DNA of 64,000 bases from Aurantimicrobium minutum (GCF_029893825.1 NZ_JARXXV010000001.1:806001-870000); one strand, 5' to 3'; counted from the first letter of the stretch, positions 1 to 8,926 are shown. Translations and numbers: made by a program. The notes: generated from the letters alone by a model not told the origin.

Positions 1-885
1 GCTCCAGTAGAGGTTGTTTGGGTTGGTAACAAGCAATTTCTCCTGCAGTTCCGGCGTCACTGCAATGGAGGGAACATAGTCAACCAAGATGCCGTCATCG
101 GGCATCTCAGTTTTCATGTTGGGGTGCGGCCAGTCCGTGCCCCACAAAACGCGGTCGGGGAATTCCTCAACGATCTTCTTCGCGAAGGGAACAACGTCGG
201 CGTATTCAGGTGAACCGCTCTTGGTGAGGCGATCTGGGCAGCTGACCTTGCACCACACGTCTGTGTTGCCGCGCATAAAGTCCAGGAACATTTCGAACTC
301 TTCGTTCTCAACCGGCTTGGTCACATCAGGGCGACCCATGTGGTCAATAACCAGAGGAATATTCAACGAGTTGAAGAAGTCCTTCTTCTCTTTGAGATCA
401 GCAGGCTCGAAGTAGAGCACAACGTGCCAACCCAAGGGGCGAATCTTTTCAATGATCTCGCGGTAGTAGTCATCTGGCTTGGGATCAACCAATCGCTTGA
501 CGTAGTTGAAACGCACGCCGCGCACACCCAGATCGTGCATGCGCTGCAGTTCTTCAGCGGTGATGTCGGGCTTCACGGTGACAACACCACGAGCCTTACC
601 GTTTGCGCGTTCGAGCACATCTAAGAGTGCGGAATTGTCAGAGCCGTGACAAGTTGCTTGCACAACCACGTTCTTTTCAAACCCGAGGAAGTCACGCAAG
701 GCAAAGAGCTGTTCCCAGCTGGCATCGCAGGGAGTGTATTTGCGCTCAGGAGCGAACGGGAACACATCTCCTGGTCCAAAGACGTGGCAGTGGGCGTCTA
801 CTGCCCCGGCAGGAACAACAAACTGTGGCTTGCTGGGGTTGGGGTGCCAATCGAGCCAGTCGGCATCTTTCACAAATGCGCTCAT
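1..885 (-). CDS. ligI: 2-pyrone-4,6-dicarboxylate lactonase LigI (3' end cut by window edge)
   Basis: Amidohydrolase-superfamily lactonase that hydrolyses 2-pyrone-4,6-dicarboxylate (PDC) to 4-oxalomesaconate in the protocatechuate 4,5-cleavage pathway, in the cytosol. The reading frame is open from the ATG at 885 to the left edge with no stop, giving 295 codons, close to the usual LigI length of about 290, so only the last few residues are missing. The metal-site motif DAHCHVFGP lies at residues 30-38 (His32, His34) and the late acidic motif GTDWPHPN is present. The ATG overlaps the ligJ stop as ATGA, so translation is probably coupled. Operon order is ligK-galD-ligJ-ligI. Another amidohydrolase of the same clan is possible, but the neighbours favour LigI. 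Confidence 0.85.
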   Translation of the reverse strand, partial: MSAFVKDADWLDWHPNPSKPQFVVPAGAVDAHCHVFGPGDVFPFAPERKYTPCDASWEQLFALRDFLGFEKNVVVQATCHGSDNSALLDVLERANGKARGVVTVKPDITAEELQRMHDLGVRGVRFNYVKRLVDPKPDDYYREIIEKIRPLGWHVVLYFEPADLKEKKDFFNSLNIPLVIDHMGRPDVTKPVENEEFEMFLDFMRGNTDVWCKVSCPDRLTKSGSPEYADVVPFAKKIVEEFPDRVLWGTDWPHPNMKTEMPDDGILVDYVPSIAVTPELQEKLLVTNPNNLYWS

Positions 886-1901
886 AGTCCACGCTCCGCC
901 AGCTTGGCGTCCAGACGTGGGAAGACGGCGCGAGCGTTCCGAGAGAAGATGTTGGTGCGTTCTTCTTCCGAGATATCTGCTGCATCGATGTAACGCTTGG
1001 TGTCATCGAAGTACTGACCGGTCTGGGGGTCGATGCCGCGCACGGCACCAATCATTTCTGAACCGAACAGAATGTTCTTGTTGTCGATGACATCAACCAG
1101 TAGATCAATACCTGGCTGGTGGTAGACGCAGGTGTCAAAGAACACGTTGTTCATCAGGTGAGTGTCCACGCTGGGCTGCTTCAACATGTCAGCAAGACCA
1201 CGGTAACGACCCCAGTGATAGGGAACAGCTCCACCACCATGAGGAATGATGAACTTCAAGGTGGGAAAGTCAGCAAAGAGGTTTCCCTGCAGCAACTGCA
1301 TGAATGCCGTGGTGTCGGCGTTCATGTAGTGAGCACCGGTGGCGTGGAAGTTGTGGTTACACGAAGCCGACACGTGAATCATGGCTGGAACATCAAGTTC
1401 CACCATCTTCTCGTAGAGCGGGTACCAGAACTTATCCGTCAACGGAACGGTCTGCCACTGACCACCAGAGGGGTCTGGGTTTAGGTTCACACCAATGAAT
1501 CCCAGCTCGTTGACGCAGCGTTCCATTTCTTTGATCGTCTCGGTTAGATCAGCACCGGGCGACTGGGGCAACTGAGCAACACCGACAAAGTCTTCGGGGA
1601 AGAGATCAACAACGCGTTTGATCAGGTTGTTGCAGGCAACTGTCCACTCGAGAGAAATACGCTGGTCACCTTCATGGTGACCCATGGCAGAAGCGCGAGG
1701 AGAGAAGATGGTGAGGTCCGAGCCACGTTCCTTAATGAGCTTGAGCTGGTTTTGCTCAATGGTCTCGCGGATAATCTCATCAGAGATCTCAGGGTATTCG
1801 GGGCTGGGCTGACCTGCTGCATAGGCAGCAAGCTGGTCAATGCGCCACTGGTTATGTAACTCAGGAGCCGTTGTGTAGTGGCCGTGGATATCGATGATCA
1901 T
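882..1901 (-). CDS. ligJ: 4-oxalomesaconate hydratase LigJ
   Basis: Amidohydrolase-fold hydratase that adds water to 4-oxalomesaconate to give 4-carboxy-4-hydroxy-2-oxoadipate, the step before the aldolase. The protein has 339 residues. It opens with [11 protein letters not shown], the LigJ-type metal motif (His6, His8), and carries HVSASCNH, FIIPHGGGAVPYH and LFGSE motifs further on. I chose the ATG at 1901 over one 15 bases upstream because it forms a four-base ATGA overlap with the galD stop and puts the HxH motif where the family has it. It lies between galD and ligI in a tightly overlapped minus-strand operon. Confidence 0.88.
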   Translation of the reverse strand: MIIDIHGHYTTAPELHNQWRIDQLAAYAAGQPSPEYPEISDEIIRETIEQNQLKLIKERGSDLTIFSPRASAMGHHEGDQRISLEWTVACNNLIKRVVDLFPEDFVGVAQLPQSPGADLTETIKEMERCVNELGFIGVNLNPDPSGGQWQTVPLTDKFWYPLYEKMVELDVPAMIHVSASCNHNFHATGAHYMNADTTAFMQLLQGNLFADFPTLKFIIPHGGGAVPYHWGRYRGLADMLKQPSVDTHLMNNVFFDTCVYHQPGIDLLVDVIDNKNILFGSEMIGAVRGIDPQTGQYFDDTKRYIDAADISEEERTNIFSRNARAVFPRLDAKLAERGL

Positions 1902-3001
1902 GCGTTGTTCTCCCAAGCAGATTCGAGGACATAGATTGAGCCCGACATCAGCATGCGGGCGGTGCGCAGCAGCGCAGATTTGGTCACAACAGGTGAACCA
2001 GAAGAGTTATCAACTTCCATTTGGACGGTGAAGAACCCTGTGGGGTGCTCCACTTCAATGTCCATGCTGGAGCCAACTGAATCCAGGCCCGCAATCTCTG
2101 CAGCAACGCTGCCCTCGAGCATGCAGGCAGTGGCAACAGAGACAGCACCGAGAACACCAATGCTCTCGTGAACACGGTGAGGAATGAAGGTGCGAGTGGC
2201 AACCAGACCGCCATCTCGGGCGGGTGCCAGCAGGCTCATCTTGGGAACGGTCTTGTTGGTGACATCTCCAAGATTCATCATCGGACCAACCGCAAGACGA
2301 ATCTCTTCAACCCGGGCCTTAAGTTCAGCATTCGCCTCGAGCTCGGCAGGAGTTTCATACCCGGTAATGCCAAAGTCTTGAGCATTCAGACAAACAACAG
2401 GCATTCCGTTATCAATACAGGTGACCTTGACCCCCACAACCTCATCCACCACATTGCCGGTGGGCAGCAGCGCACCACAGCTGGAGCCGGCAACATCTTC
2501 GAAGTTGATGTTGATGGGAGCATGTGTGCCAGGCACGCCATCAATGCGCGCAGAGCCTGCATAGTTGACCACTCCACCTGGAGTCTCCACGAAGGCTGTT
2601 GCCTTCGAGTCGGTGTTCTCCATGTAAATCGCAACCGGTGTCACGCCATCTACTGCGGGGACGAGTCCCTTTTCGATAGCGAAGGGTCCCACACCGGCCA
2701 GGATGTTGCCGCAGTTTTGTTGGTCACTGACCTCAGCACGGTCTGGCCACACCTGCAAAAACAGGTAATCCACATCAATGCCGTCGCGTTCAGACTTCTT
2801 CACCACAGCAACCTTGGAGGTCAGCGGGTGACCGCCACCCATGCCGTCAATCTCACGCACATCGGGTGAACCCATGGCGGCAAGCAAGAAGGTGTCTCGC
2901 GCTTCGCGGCGTGCTGGGAGATCACTTTCTAAGAAGTAGAGTCCCTTGGATGTTCCCCCGCGCATCACTGCGCAGGGAACAGCTACTTCAGAGTTATTCA
3001 C
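1898..3001 (-). CDS. galD: 4-oxalomesaconate tautomerase GalD (PrpF family)
   Basis: PrpF/diaminopimelate-epimerase-fold isomerase, 367 residues, expected to interconvert the keto and enol forms of 4-oxalomesaconate so that LigJ can use it. The N-terminus carries the PrpF signature [14 protein letters not shown], followed later by [13 protein letters not shown] and [14 protein letters not shown]. An open frame continues upstream to 3199, but that stretch overlaps the aldolase coding region and is not PrpF-like. The GTG at 3001, inside the aldolase end as GTGAATAA, places the family motif at about residue 9 and is the likely start. The PrpF family also has aconitate isomerase members; the ligK/ligJ neighbours support GalD. 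Confidence 0.87.
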   Translation of the reverse strand: MNNSEVAVPCAVMRGGTSKGLYFLESDLPARREARDTFLLAAMGSPDVREIDGMGGGHPLTSKVAVVKKSERDGIDVDYLFLQVWPDRAEVSDQQNCGNILAGVGPFAIEKGLVPAVDGVTPVAIYMENTDSKATAFVETPGGVVNYAGSARIDGVPGTHAPININFEDVAGSSCGALLPTGNVVDEVVGVKVTCIDNGMPVVCLNAQDFGITGYETPAELEANAELKARVEEIRLAVGPMMNLGDVTNKTVPKMSLLAPARDGGLVATRTFIPHRVHESIGVLGAVSVATACMLEGSVAAEIAGLDSVGSSMDIEVEHPTGFFTVQMEVDNSSGSPVVTKSALLRTARMLMSGSIYVLESAWENNA

Positions 3002-3677
3002 CTGCGTAGTCCTCGTAGACCAGTCCCTTAGCAGCGAGCTTCTCGCGCATGTTGTAAATGTCGAGACCGAGCTCACCTGCAGCCAAGCGCTTGCGCTTGT
3101 CTGCTTCGTTTGCTTCGCGGGCACGTGCTGCTTCAAGTACTCGCTCAGCGTCTTCACGTTTGACCAAGCACACACCATCAATGTCAGCCACGATGACATC
3201 GCCTGGGCGAACCAGTTGGTCTGCCATCAAGATAGGTGTTTGAACGTTTGCAATGGTTTCCTTGACGGTTCCCTGCGAGCTAATGGTCTTGGACCATACA
3301 GGGAAACCCATCTCGGTGAGGGTTGCCACGTCGCGCACACCTGCGTCAATGACGAGGCCGCGCACGCCGTGTGCCATCAGGCTCTCGGCGAGCAGGTCAC
3401 CGAGGTAGCCGTCATCACAGGGGCTGGTGGGGGTGACGACGAGGATGTCTCCGGGCTGTGCTTGTTCAACAGCAACGTGAATCATCCAGTTATCACCGGG
3501 GGCAACTTCACAGGTCAACGCGTTGCCGGCGATCATGGCTGGGAAGATGGGGCGCAGACGGCGGTTGAGCAGTCCAATTCGTCCTTGTGCCTCGTGCACG
3601 GTGGCGGAGCCGAGGGCGGCAAGACCGTCCACAATTTCCAGTGGGGTTCGTGGTGTTCCTCGAACGACGCGTGCCAT
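2994..3677 (-). CDS. ligK: 4-carboxy-4-hydroxy-2-oxoadipate aldolase LigK (RraA-like fold)
   Basis: Class II aldolase of the RraA/HMG-aldolase family, 227 residues, that cleaves 4-carboxy-4-hydroxy-2-oxoadipate to pyruvate and oxaloacetate, the last step of 4,5-cleavage. The family core is visible: [21 protein letters not shown], with a downstream D-x-x-D metal motif ([11 protein letters not shown]) and the pyruvate-binding region around GVRD. It is first in the minus-strand lig operon and is preceded by about 100 bases holding the promoter and the terminator of the iclR gene upstream. A clear AAGGAG stands just upstream of the ATG. The usual family length is about 225-240. Confidence 0.88.
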   Translation of the reverse strand: MARVVRGTPRTPLEIVDGLAALGSATVHEAQGRIGLLNRRLRPIFPAMIAGNALTCEVAPGDNWMIHVAVEQAQPGDILVVTPTSPCDDGYLGDLLAESLMAHGVRGLVIDAGVRDVATLTEMGFPVWSKTISSQGTVKETIANVQTPILMADQLVRPGDVIVADIDGVCLVKREDAERVLEAARAREANEADKRKRLAAGELGLDIYNMREKLAAKGLVYEDYAGE

Positions 3678-3695
3678 GATTCTCCTTCGAATGTG

Positions 3696-3709
3696 CGCAA
3701 ATAAGCCTG
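3696..3709. promoter_or_regulatory. candidate box CGCA-AA-TAAGCCTG before the lig operon
   Basis: The plus strand reads CGCAAATAAGCCTG, 19-32 bases upstream of the ligK start. A very similar CGCATAAGCCTG lies at 5407-5418 before pobA. TAAGCCTG is identical in both and CGCA precedes it at slightly different spacing. It may be a shared regulator site for protocatechuate pathway genes, or chance. The orientation relative to the gene differs at the two places. Confidence 0.3.
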
Positions 3710-3740
3710 TTCTAAGCCAAGTGCATTGAAGGGAAGAAAA

Positions 3741-3777
3741 CCAAGGAGCCTTCCGGATAGTGGAAGGGTAATCTTGG
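3741..3777 (-). terminator. terminator of the upstream iclR gene
   Basis: Two-part stem: CCAAG (3741-3745) pairs with CTTGG (3773-3777), enclosing CCTTCC (3749-3754) paired with GGAAGG (3762-3767). On the minus strand it is followed by a T-rich stretch (GGTTTTCTT). It sits four bases past the iclR stop and separates iclR from the lig operon promoter. Confidence 0.6.
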
Positions 3778-3781
3778 CGAG

Positions 3782-4570
3782 TTAGGAACCTGCTTGCAGG
3801 CGGGCGGCATCGCCCAGACCTGCCTCAACCAGCTTTCGTGACAGCGCAGCACCAGTAACCTGCATCACGGGCACCAACTTGCCCAGGTCGCGACCATCGC
3901 TCGGGGCAACAATTCCCAGCGCGGCGATGACATTGCCGCCCTTGCCGCGCAAGGGCACAGCAATGGAAACCGCGCCCTCTGCCAGCTCCTCCTGGGTCTT
4001 GGCAAATCCCTGAACCTTGATTGTTTTGAGCTGCGTTTCCAGAATTCCAGGATCCGTGATGGTTTGCTCGGTGAAACGATCAAGGGAATTCAGGACTGCC
4101 TTCTGGAGTTCCGCATCGCCGTGAGCCAGAAGCACCTTACCTACACCTGTGGCATGCAGGGCAAGCCTGGAACCCGGCTTACTAATAACTTCAAGGGTTC
4201 TTGAGCCGGCAATACGCTCCACGATCAAACAGCGCAGGCCGTCTAGTACTGCAATCTGCACAGCGTCGTTGTGGAGTTGATACACATCTTCCATATAGGG
4301 AAGAGCCACTTCTCGCAGTTCAGAGTGCACCGAAGCTAAGAGTCCTAGGCGCCAGATTTTGCTTCCGATTTCATAGTCACCATCAGAGCCACGCACCAGC
4401 GCATTCTGATTTTCCAGTTCGTGCACTAACCGGTGAACAGTGGTCAGGGGAAGCTCAGCTCGACGAGCAATGGACGCCAGTGACTGTCTGCGGTGCTTAG
4501 CATCGAATGTGTCGAGAACTGCGAGCGCGCGACCAGTCACGGTGCGAGTCGGAACACTCTTTTCAGCCAC
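3782..4570 (-). CDS. IclR family transcriptional regulator (lig/pob region, proximal)
   Basis: IclR-type regulator of 262 residues. Residues about 10-70 form the winged helix-turn-helix ([20 protein letters not shown]). The rest is the ligand-binding domain with the usual [15 protein letters not shown] and [13 protein letters not shown] motifs. IclR proteins often bind aromatic acids as effectors (PcaU, PobR and PcaR types). Its place directly upstream of ligK, on the same strand and separated by a terminator, and near pobA suggests control of protocatechuate genes. It starts 17 bases after a second iclR gene ends, so the two may be co-transcribed. Which of the two senses which compound cannot be told from sequence. 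Confidence 0.85.
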   Translation of the reverse strand: MAEKSVPTRTVTGRALAVLDTFDAKHRRQSLASIARRAELPLTTVHRLVHELENQNALVRGSDGDYEIGSKIWRLGLLASVHSELREVALPYMEDVYQLHNDAVQIAVLDGLRCLIVERIAGSRTLEVISKPGSRLALHATGVGKVLLAHGDAELQKAVLNSLDRFTEQTITDPGILETQLKTIKVQGFAKTQEELAEGAVSIAVPLRGKGGNVIAALGIVAPSDGRDLGKLVPVMQVTGAALSRKLVEAGLGDAARLQAGS

Positions 4571-4587
4571 GGTTCGAGTCTAAGTCT

Positions 4588-5349
4588 CTAGTGACCGTCG
4601 AGTTCGGCAGCAATCGAGGCGGCAGCATCCGTCAACGTTGACACCAAGCGATTGACGTCAAGTCTGTTCAAGTGAACAATCACACCCACCGCAGCAACGC
4701 ACCTACCGTTGCGCATGATGGGAACCGCTACAGATCCACTGCCTCTGGTCATTTCTTGGCGGGTAATCGAATACCCGTTCTTGCGCACCTCTGCCAAGTC
4801 TTTTCGCAAAGCATCAGGCTGCGTGATCGATTGTGGGGTTGGCCTGGTCAATGGTGTTGCCAAATACTGCTCAATGGCTTTTTCGGGTTGATAGGCCAAC
4901 AGCACCTTGCCCACACCCGTGGTGTGCAGTGGCAGGTGCCCACCGGCACGACTGATGGTGGGAATACTTCGCTCCCCCACCAAGCGGTCCACATAGAGCG
5001 CTTGGCCGCGGTCGAGCACAGCCAAGGTCACGTTCTCCCCTGTCTCTTCATAGAGGCGGGCAAGTGTGGGCAATGCACTTTCACGCAACCGCTCACTCAA
5101 GGGAGCATGCTGAGCGATGGTCCACAGCTTGGTGCCCACACGAAACTTTCGATCAGAGCCTTTGGAGAGGAAGCCACCTTGTTCCAGGGTTCCCACGATG
5201 CGGTGGCAGGTGGACATGGGAAGCTTGGTGATTTCAGCAATCTGGGTGAGCGTGAGGGCACTGTGCTTGGGGTCAAAGCAGCCCAAGATGTCCATGGCGC
5301 GCTCAAGGAGCGCGGTGGGCGCACCGGTGTCTACTCGTGCTGGACTCAT
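4588..5349 (-). CDS. IclR family transcriptional regulator (divergent from pobA)
   Basis: Second IclR regulator, 253 residues, with an N-terminal helix-turn-helix (TLTQIAEITKLPMSTCHRIV) and an effector domain carrying [15 protein letters not shown] and GSGSVAVPIMRNG. It is divergent from pobA across a 107-base gap containing an inverted repeat of the IclR operator type (5370-5384). This arrangement, regulator facing its target, is typical of PobR/PobA pairs, so it is the best candidate for the 4-hydroxybenzoate-responsive activator of pobA. That role is inference from position. It is clearly diverged from the neighbouring IclR at 3782-4570, so it is not a recent duplicate. Confidence 0.85.
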   Translation of the reverse strand: MSPARVDTGAPTALLERAMDILGCFDPKHSALTLTQIAEITKLPMSTCHRIVGTLEQGGFLSKGSDRKFRVGTKLWTIAQHAPLSERLRESALPTLARLYEETGENVTLAVLDRGQALYVDRLVGERSIPTISRAGGHLPLHTTGVGKVLLAYQPEKAIEQYLATPLTRPTPQSITQPDALRKDLAEVRKNGYSITRQEMTRGSGSVAVPIMRNGRCVAAVGVIVHLNRLDVNRLVSTLTDAAASIAAELDGH

Positions 5350-5369
5350 TGTGGGCTCCGTTCAGAAAC

Positions 5370-5384
5370 TTCCATCACATGAAA
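5370..5384. promoter_or_regulatory. IclR-type inverted repeat in the iclR-pobA gap
   Basis: TTCCA-TCACA-TGAAA, five-base arms with one mismatch and a five-base spacer. The same TTTCA-N5-TGAAA pattern recurs at 32426-32444, 46444-46460 and 47324-47338, each beside an iclR gene. It lies 20 bases upstream of the iclR start and about 72 bases upstream of pobA. Confidence 0.45.
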
Positions 5385-5456
5385 CTTTAGTCTTGTTGCC
5401 GCCTTTCGCATAAGCCTGAATAGACCTAGACGTTCACCCCAACACGAAAAGGTTCA

Positions 5457-6650
5457 ATGATGACCATCTCTATTCGCACCCAGGTAGGAATTCTGGGCGC
5501 AGGCCCTGCAGGCCTGCAATTGGCTCACCTCCTTCAGCGCGCAGGCATTGACTCCGTTGTTATTGACGGCCGCAGCCGCGAAGACATTGAAGGCACCGTC
5601 AAGGCAGGCATCCTGGAAGCACCCGCCGTTGAGGTTCTCGTGGACACCGATGTTGTCTCTCGTGACTACGTCGAGACCATGCGTCACGACGGTATCGAGT
5701 TCCACTTCGACGGTCACGCTCACCGCTTCGACTTCCCTGCCCTCACCGGCAAGGGTGTCTACCTCTACCCCCAGCACGAAGTGCTCAAAGACCAAATCAA
5801 GGCCCGGGTTGCAGCTGGCGTGACTCCCCAGTTTGAGCACCTCGCCGACAAAGTAGTAGACGGCCCCAATGGCCCCATGATCGTGGGCAAGACCGCCACC
5901 GGCGAATCATTCGAGATTTCAGCTGACTTCGTCATCGGCGCAGATGGTTCGATGAGCATCGCTCGCGAATACGTCACCGGCGATCGCTTCAGCGGCATGG
6001 CACGTGAATATCCCTTCGGTTGGTATGGCATCCTCGTCGAAGCACCACCAAGCTCGGAAGAACTCATCTACTCTCGCTCCGAAGAAGGCTTCGTACTCAT
6101 CTCTACTCGTGATGAGAACATCCAGCGTATGTACTTCCAGTGCGACCCCAACATGGATGTCAATGCTGTCACCGATGAGCAGATTTGGGACAAGCTCCAA
6201 GCTGGCGTGGCAACACATGAACTCAAGCGTGGAAACATCTTCCGCAAGGACGTTCTCAAGTTCCGCAGCTACGTCCACGACAGCCTGCGCAAGAACAAGG
6301 TCTTCCTCATGGGTGACGCAGCACACACCGTTCCGCCCACCGGCGCTAAGGGTCTCAACCTCGCATTTAGCGATGTCTTGTGGCTGAACCGCGCACTGCG
6401 CGAGTACTACCGCTCCGGTTCTGAGAAGTACTTGGACACCTACCAGGAAGACGCACTCAAGCGCATCTGGAAGGCAACCAACTACTCCTACATGATGACC
6501 ACCATGCTTCACATCGCACCGGATGCAACCGAGTTCGACAAGAAGCGTCAGGTTGCTGACCTTTACTCACACACCGAGTCTCTAGCTGGCCAGACCTACA
6601 TTGCCGAAGGATATGTCGGTTGGGACTATAGCGCAGACGACTGGCGCTAA
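5457..6650 (+). CDS. pobA: 4-hydroxybenzoate 3-monooxygenase PobA
   Basis: FAD-dependent, NAD(P)H-using class A flavoprotein hydroxylase of 397 residues that converts 4-hydroxybenzoate to protocatechuate in the cytosol. The first dinucleotide-binding motif GAGPAG is at residues 14-19. The middle part has the DG motif (VIGADGSMS), and GDAAHTVPPTGAKGLNLA is the conserved FAD/NAD motif of the family. The RSREDIEGTVKAGILE segment matches the PobA substrate-side signature. Length is normal (about 390-395). ATG codons at 5457 and 5460 are both usable. It is divergent from an iclR gene and followed by a strong terminator. It would receive 4-hydroxybenzoate both from outside and from the cre operon. 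Confidence 0.95.
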   Translation: MMTISIRTQVGILGAGPAGLQLAHLLQRAGIDSVVIDGRSREDIEGTVKAGILEAPAVEVLVDTDVVSRDYVETMRHDGIEFHFDGHAHRFDFPALTGKGVYLYPQHEVLKDQIKARVAAGVTPQFEHLADKVVDGPNGPMIVGKTATGESFEISADFVIGADGSMSIAREYVTGDRFSGMAREYPFGWYGILVEAPPSSEELIYSRSEEGFVLISTRDENIQRMYFQCDPNMDVNAVTDEQIWDKLQAGVATHELKRGNIFRKDVLKFRSYVHDSLRKNKVFLMGDAAHTVPPTGAKGLNLAFSDVLWLNRALREYYRSGSEKYLDTYQEDALKRIWKATNYSYMMTTMLHIAPDATEFDKKRQVADLYSHTESLAGQTYIAEGYVGWDYSADDWR

Positions 6651-6668
6651 CCAGCACTTAACCAAGAA

Positions 6669-6705
6669 GAGCCTCCGACCCAGCAGTCGGAGGCTCATCT
6701 TTTTG
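6669..6705 (+). terminator. rho-independent terminator after pobA
   Basis: Stem GCCTCCGAC (6671-6679) with GTCGGAGGC (6686-6694), six-base loop, extended by a GA/TC pair at the base, followed by ATCTTTTTG. It lies between convergent pobA and the aldehyde dehydrogenase gene and may serve both. Confidence 0.85.
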
Positions 6706-6713
6706 TTAACTCT

Positions 6714-8171
6714 TTAGAACGGGTAGGGAGCAATCTCACTGCGGACAGTGAGCCATTGCATTTCGGTGAAGGCCTCAATGTTTGCTTCAGCACCACCAAA
6801 GCGTGAACCGTTACCCGAGTTACCTACACCACCGAAGGGGATGTTGGGTTCATCGGCAACGGTCTGCTCGTTGATGTGGACCAAACCAGTGGGAACAGAG
6901 TCTGCAATCTCCATTGCGATACCCACATCTCCCAAGATGCTCAAAGACAGACCGTATTCCGTGTCGGAAACCAGGTCTATGGCTTCTTTGGTGGTGGAGT
7001 ACTTGAATACGCTGGCAACGGGGCCAAAGATTTCCTCACTGTAAGCGGGCATATTTTTTGTCACGCCGGTGAGTACGGTGGGCTTGTAGAACAAGTCCTG
7101 GTGAGTTCCACCAGCGACCAACGTTGCACCAGCATTGACCGTGGCCTTCACGAGGGAGTCCATACGTTCAAGCTGCTTGTGGTCGATAACGGGCCCAAGA
7201 GCAACCTGCTCGGTGTGAGGGTTACCCACGGGAAGGTGCTGTGCCTTGCCCGCAAGAATCTCTACGAATTCGTCATACAGAGACTCATGCACAACGATGC
7301 GGCCGGTGGACATGCAGATTTGACCCTGGTGCAGGAACGAACCAAAGGCAGCTGCGCTTGCTGCCTTGGCTACGTCAGCACCGGGAAGAACGATGATTGA
7401 GTTTTTTCCACCAAGTTCGAGGTGAACACGCTTGAGGTTGGCTGAAGCAAGTTCGCCCACCTTGCGGCCCGCAGCGGTGGATCCAGTGAAGGAGACCACA
7501 CGGACATCTGGAGCTTCAACGACAGCAACGCCAACATCTGCAGCACCAGGAATGACCTGGAGCAGACCCTTGGGAAGTCCGGCTTCTTCGAAGACACGAG
7601 CGATCACATGACCACCGGTGATGGGTGTGCGGGGGTCAGGCTTGAGCACGACGGCATTGCCGAGCGCAAGCGCAGGTGCTACTGAACGAATGGAGAGGAT
7701 CAGTGGGAAATTAAAGGGCGAGATCACACTGACAACACCGGCAGGGCGACGGCGAGAGATACTCCAGTGGTCGTTGTTCGACGGGTGAACTGATCCCATG
7801 GTGTGTGAGGGCAATGCGGATGCTTCGTAACAAATACCTTGAGCCATGTGGGTCTCAAGACCAGCCTTTGGGGGGATTGCTCCTGTTTCGCGCATGATCC
7901 ACTGACCGATCTCTGCCTCATGCTCGTGCCAAAGGTCTCCCGCTTTACGCAAAATGGCAGCACGCTCTTCAGGTTTTGTTGCAGCCCATGCAACCTGGGC
8001 TTTGGCAGCATCCTTGGCAGCACGGTGAGCGTCCTGCACTGAGCCGAGTCCCACAGAAGTCAGTACTTGTCCCGTGGCTGGCTCAAAGACGTCCAGGTTG
8101 CCACCGCTGGCTGCAACCCAGTCACCATTGAAGATTTTTCCAGCCCACGTGGTGGGGTCTAAAAAGTTCAT
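6714..8171 (-). CDS. vdh: aldehyde dehydrogenase, probable vanillin dehydrogenase
   Basis: NAD(P)-dependent aldehyde dehydrogenase of 485 residues, resembling the vanillin/benzaldehyde dehydrogenase branch (Vdh of Corynebacterium, XylC). It shows the cofactor region (VISPFNFPLILS, FTGSTAAGRKVGE), the catalytic Glu motif LELGGKNS, and the catalytic Cys in HQGQICMSTGRI. It lies downstream of the vanR regulator on the same strand and next to vanAB, so vanillin to vanillate is the natural role. Oxidation of 4-hydroxybenzaldehyde is an alternative that would feed pobA. The 74 bases between vanR and this gene contain AT-rich sequence with a possible VanR half site (AACTAAGTG). Confidence 0.8.
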   Translation of the reverse strand: MNFLDPTTWAGKIFNGDWVAASGGNLDVFEPATGQVLTSVGLGSVQDAHRAAKDAAKAQVAWAATKPEERAAILRKAGDLWHEHEAEIGQWIMRETGAIPPKAGLETHMAQGICYEASALPSHTMGSVHPSNNDHWSISRRRPAGVVSVISPFNFPLILSIRSVAPALALGNAVVLKPDPRTPITGGHVIARVFEEAGLPKGLLQVIPGAADVGVAVVEAPDVRVVSFTGSTAAGRKVGELASANLKRVHLELGGKNSIIVLPGADVAKAASAAAFGSFLHQGQICMSTGRIVVHESLYDEFVEILAGKAQHLPVGNPHTEQVALGPVIDHKQLERMDSLVKATVNAGATLVAGGTHQDLFYKPTVLTGVTKNMPAYSEEIFGPVASVFKYSTTKEAIDLVSDTEYGLSLSILGDVGIAMEIADSVPTGLVHINEQTVADEPNIPFGGVGNSGNGSRFGGAEANIEAFTEMQWLTVRSEIAPYPF

Positions 8172-8245
8172 TACTACTCCTCGTTGATTAGTAAATAAGG
8201 TCGAATAACTAAGTGTTCAGTTACGGGTTTTCAGCAGGTCTTAGC

Positions 8246-8830
8246 TCACGATGTTTCGAATGAGGCCAAGAGTTCAAGACCACGGTCAGCCCAGAGAATT
8301 TCCTGTTCTGCGCGTGAGATAAGCCCTTCATAGGTGTAACGCTTAAATGCAACAACCTTCTGATGGTCTTCTGGCGAGGAAATCTCCAGACGCTTGACCA
8401 ACAAGGGGTTGGTCAAGGTGTTGATTTCAATAAGTCGGGAAGTCCAGTCCTGGAGCAGCGCTGCGAAATGCGCTTTGTGCTCATTCAGAATGACGCGAGC
8501 ATTCTCTGGCTCAGCCCATTCCAGATAGGCAGCCTTGAGGTGGGCAGGGTCACGCTCAAGAAAATAGGTGATGGGCTCGTTCATCCACGACCTGAATGCA
8601 TCTCTTCCAGAGCTAGAGATGGCATATTGGCGCTTACGCCCACGTGGACCCCAGGGAATATCACTACCTTCAAGGAGGCCTTCGGCCTCCATCTTGCGAA
8701 GTTCAGGGTAAATCTGCGAGTCAGGCGCATTCCACACGTGGGCAACAGATTGCTGGAAAAGCTTGGAGAGATCATACCCCGTCATGGGCTCGACAGTAAG
8801 GACAGCAAGGAGTGCGTATCGAAGACTCAT
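8246..8830 (-). CDS. vanR: PadR family repressor, VanR type
   Basis: PadR-family regulator of 194 residues: N-terminal winged helix (MSLRYALLAVLTVEPMTGYDL, IYPELRKMEAEGLLEG, GRKRQYAISSSGRDAF) and a long C-terminal dimerisation helix region. In Corynebacterium glutamicum the vanABK operon is repressed by a PadR-type VanR of about the same size that is released by vanillate. Here the gene is divergent from vanA, with AACTAACTAT repeats in the 96-base gap that resemble the published VanR operator half site AACTAACTAA. Length, position and operator agree, so the VanR call is fairly strong. Confidence 0.85.
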   Translation of the reverse strand: MSLRYALLAVLTVEPMTGYDLSKLFQQSVAHVWNAPDSQIYPELRKMEAEGLLEGSDIPWGPRGRKRQYAISSSGRDAFRSWMNEPITYFLERDPAHLKAAYLEWAEPENARVILNEHKAHFAALLQDWTSRLIEINTLTNPLLVKRLEISSPEDHQKVVAFKRYTYEGLISRAEQEILWADRGLELLASFETS

Positions 8831-8856
8831 CTCAACTCCCTAAGTCGAATTGTTGT

Positions 8857-8913
8857 AACTAACTATAGACATATGTATTGTGTCTTTAACACTATCTATA
8901 GTGATAGTTAGTT
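8857..8913. promoter_or_regulatory. probable VanR operator region
   Basis: Arms AACTAACTAT (8857-8866) and ATAGTTAGTT (8904-8913) form a perfect ten-base inverted repeat 37 bases apart. Between them is a second palindrome, CACTATCTATAGTG (8890-8903). The outer arms match the half site I recall for VanR of C. glutamicum. The right arm ends 14-17 bases before the possible vanA starts, so binding there would block vanA expression. Confidence 0.7.
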
Positions 8914-8926
8914 TCAACGAGGAGAC

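Noticed and set aside
2168-2869. Open frame of 233 codons opposite galD
   Set aside because: Antisense to a PrpF-family gene with clear signature; the product has no family features.
3002-3199. N-terminal extension of GalD to an upstream start at 3199
   Set aside because: The extra 66 residues lie within the ligK coding region and are not PrpF-like; the GTG at 3001 gives the family-typical start.
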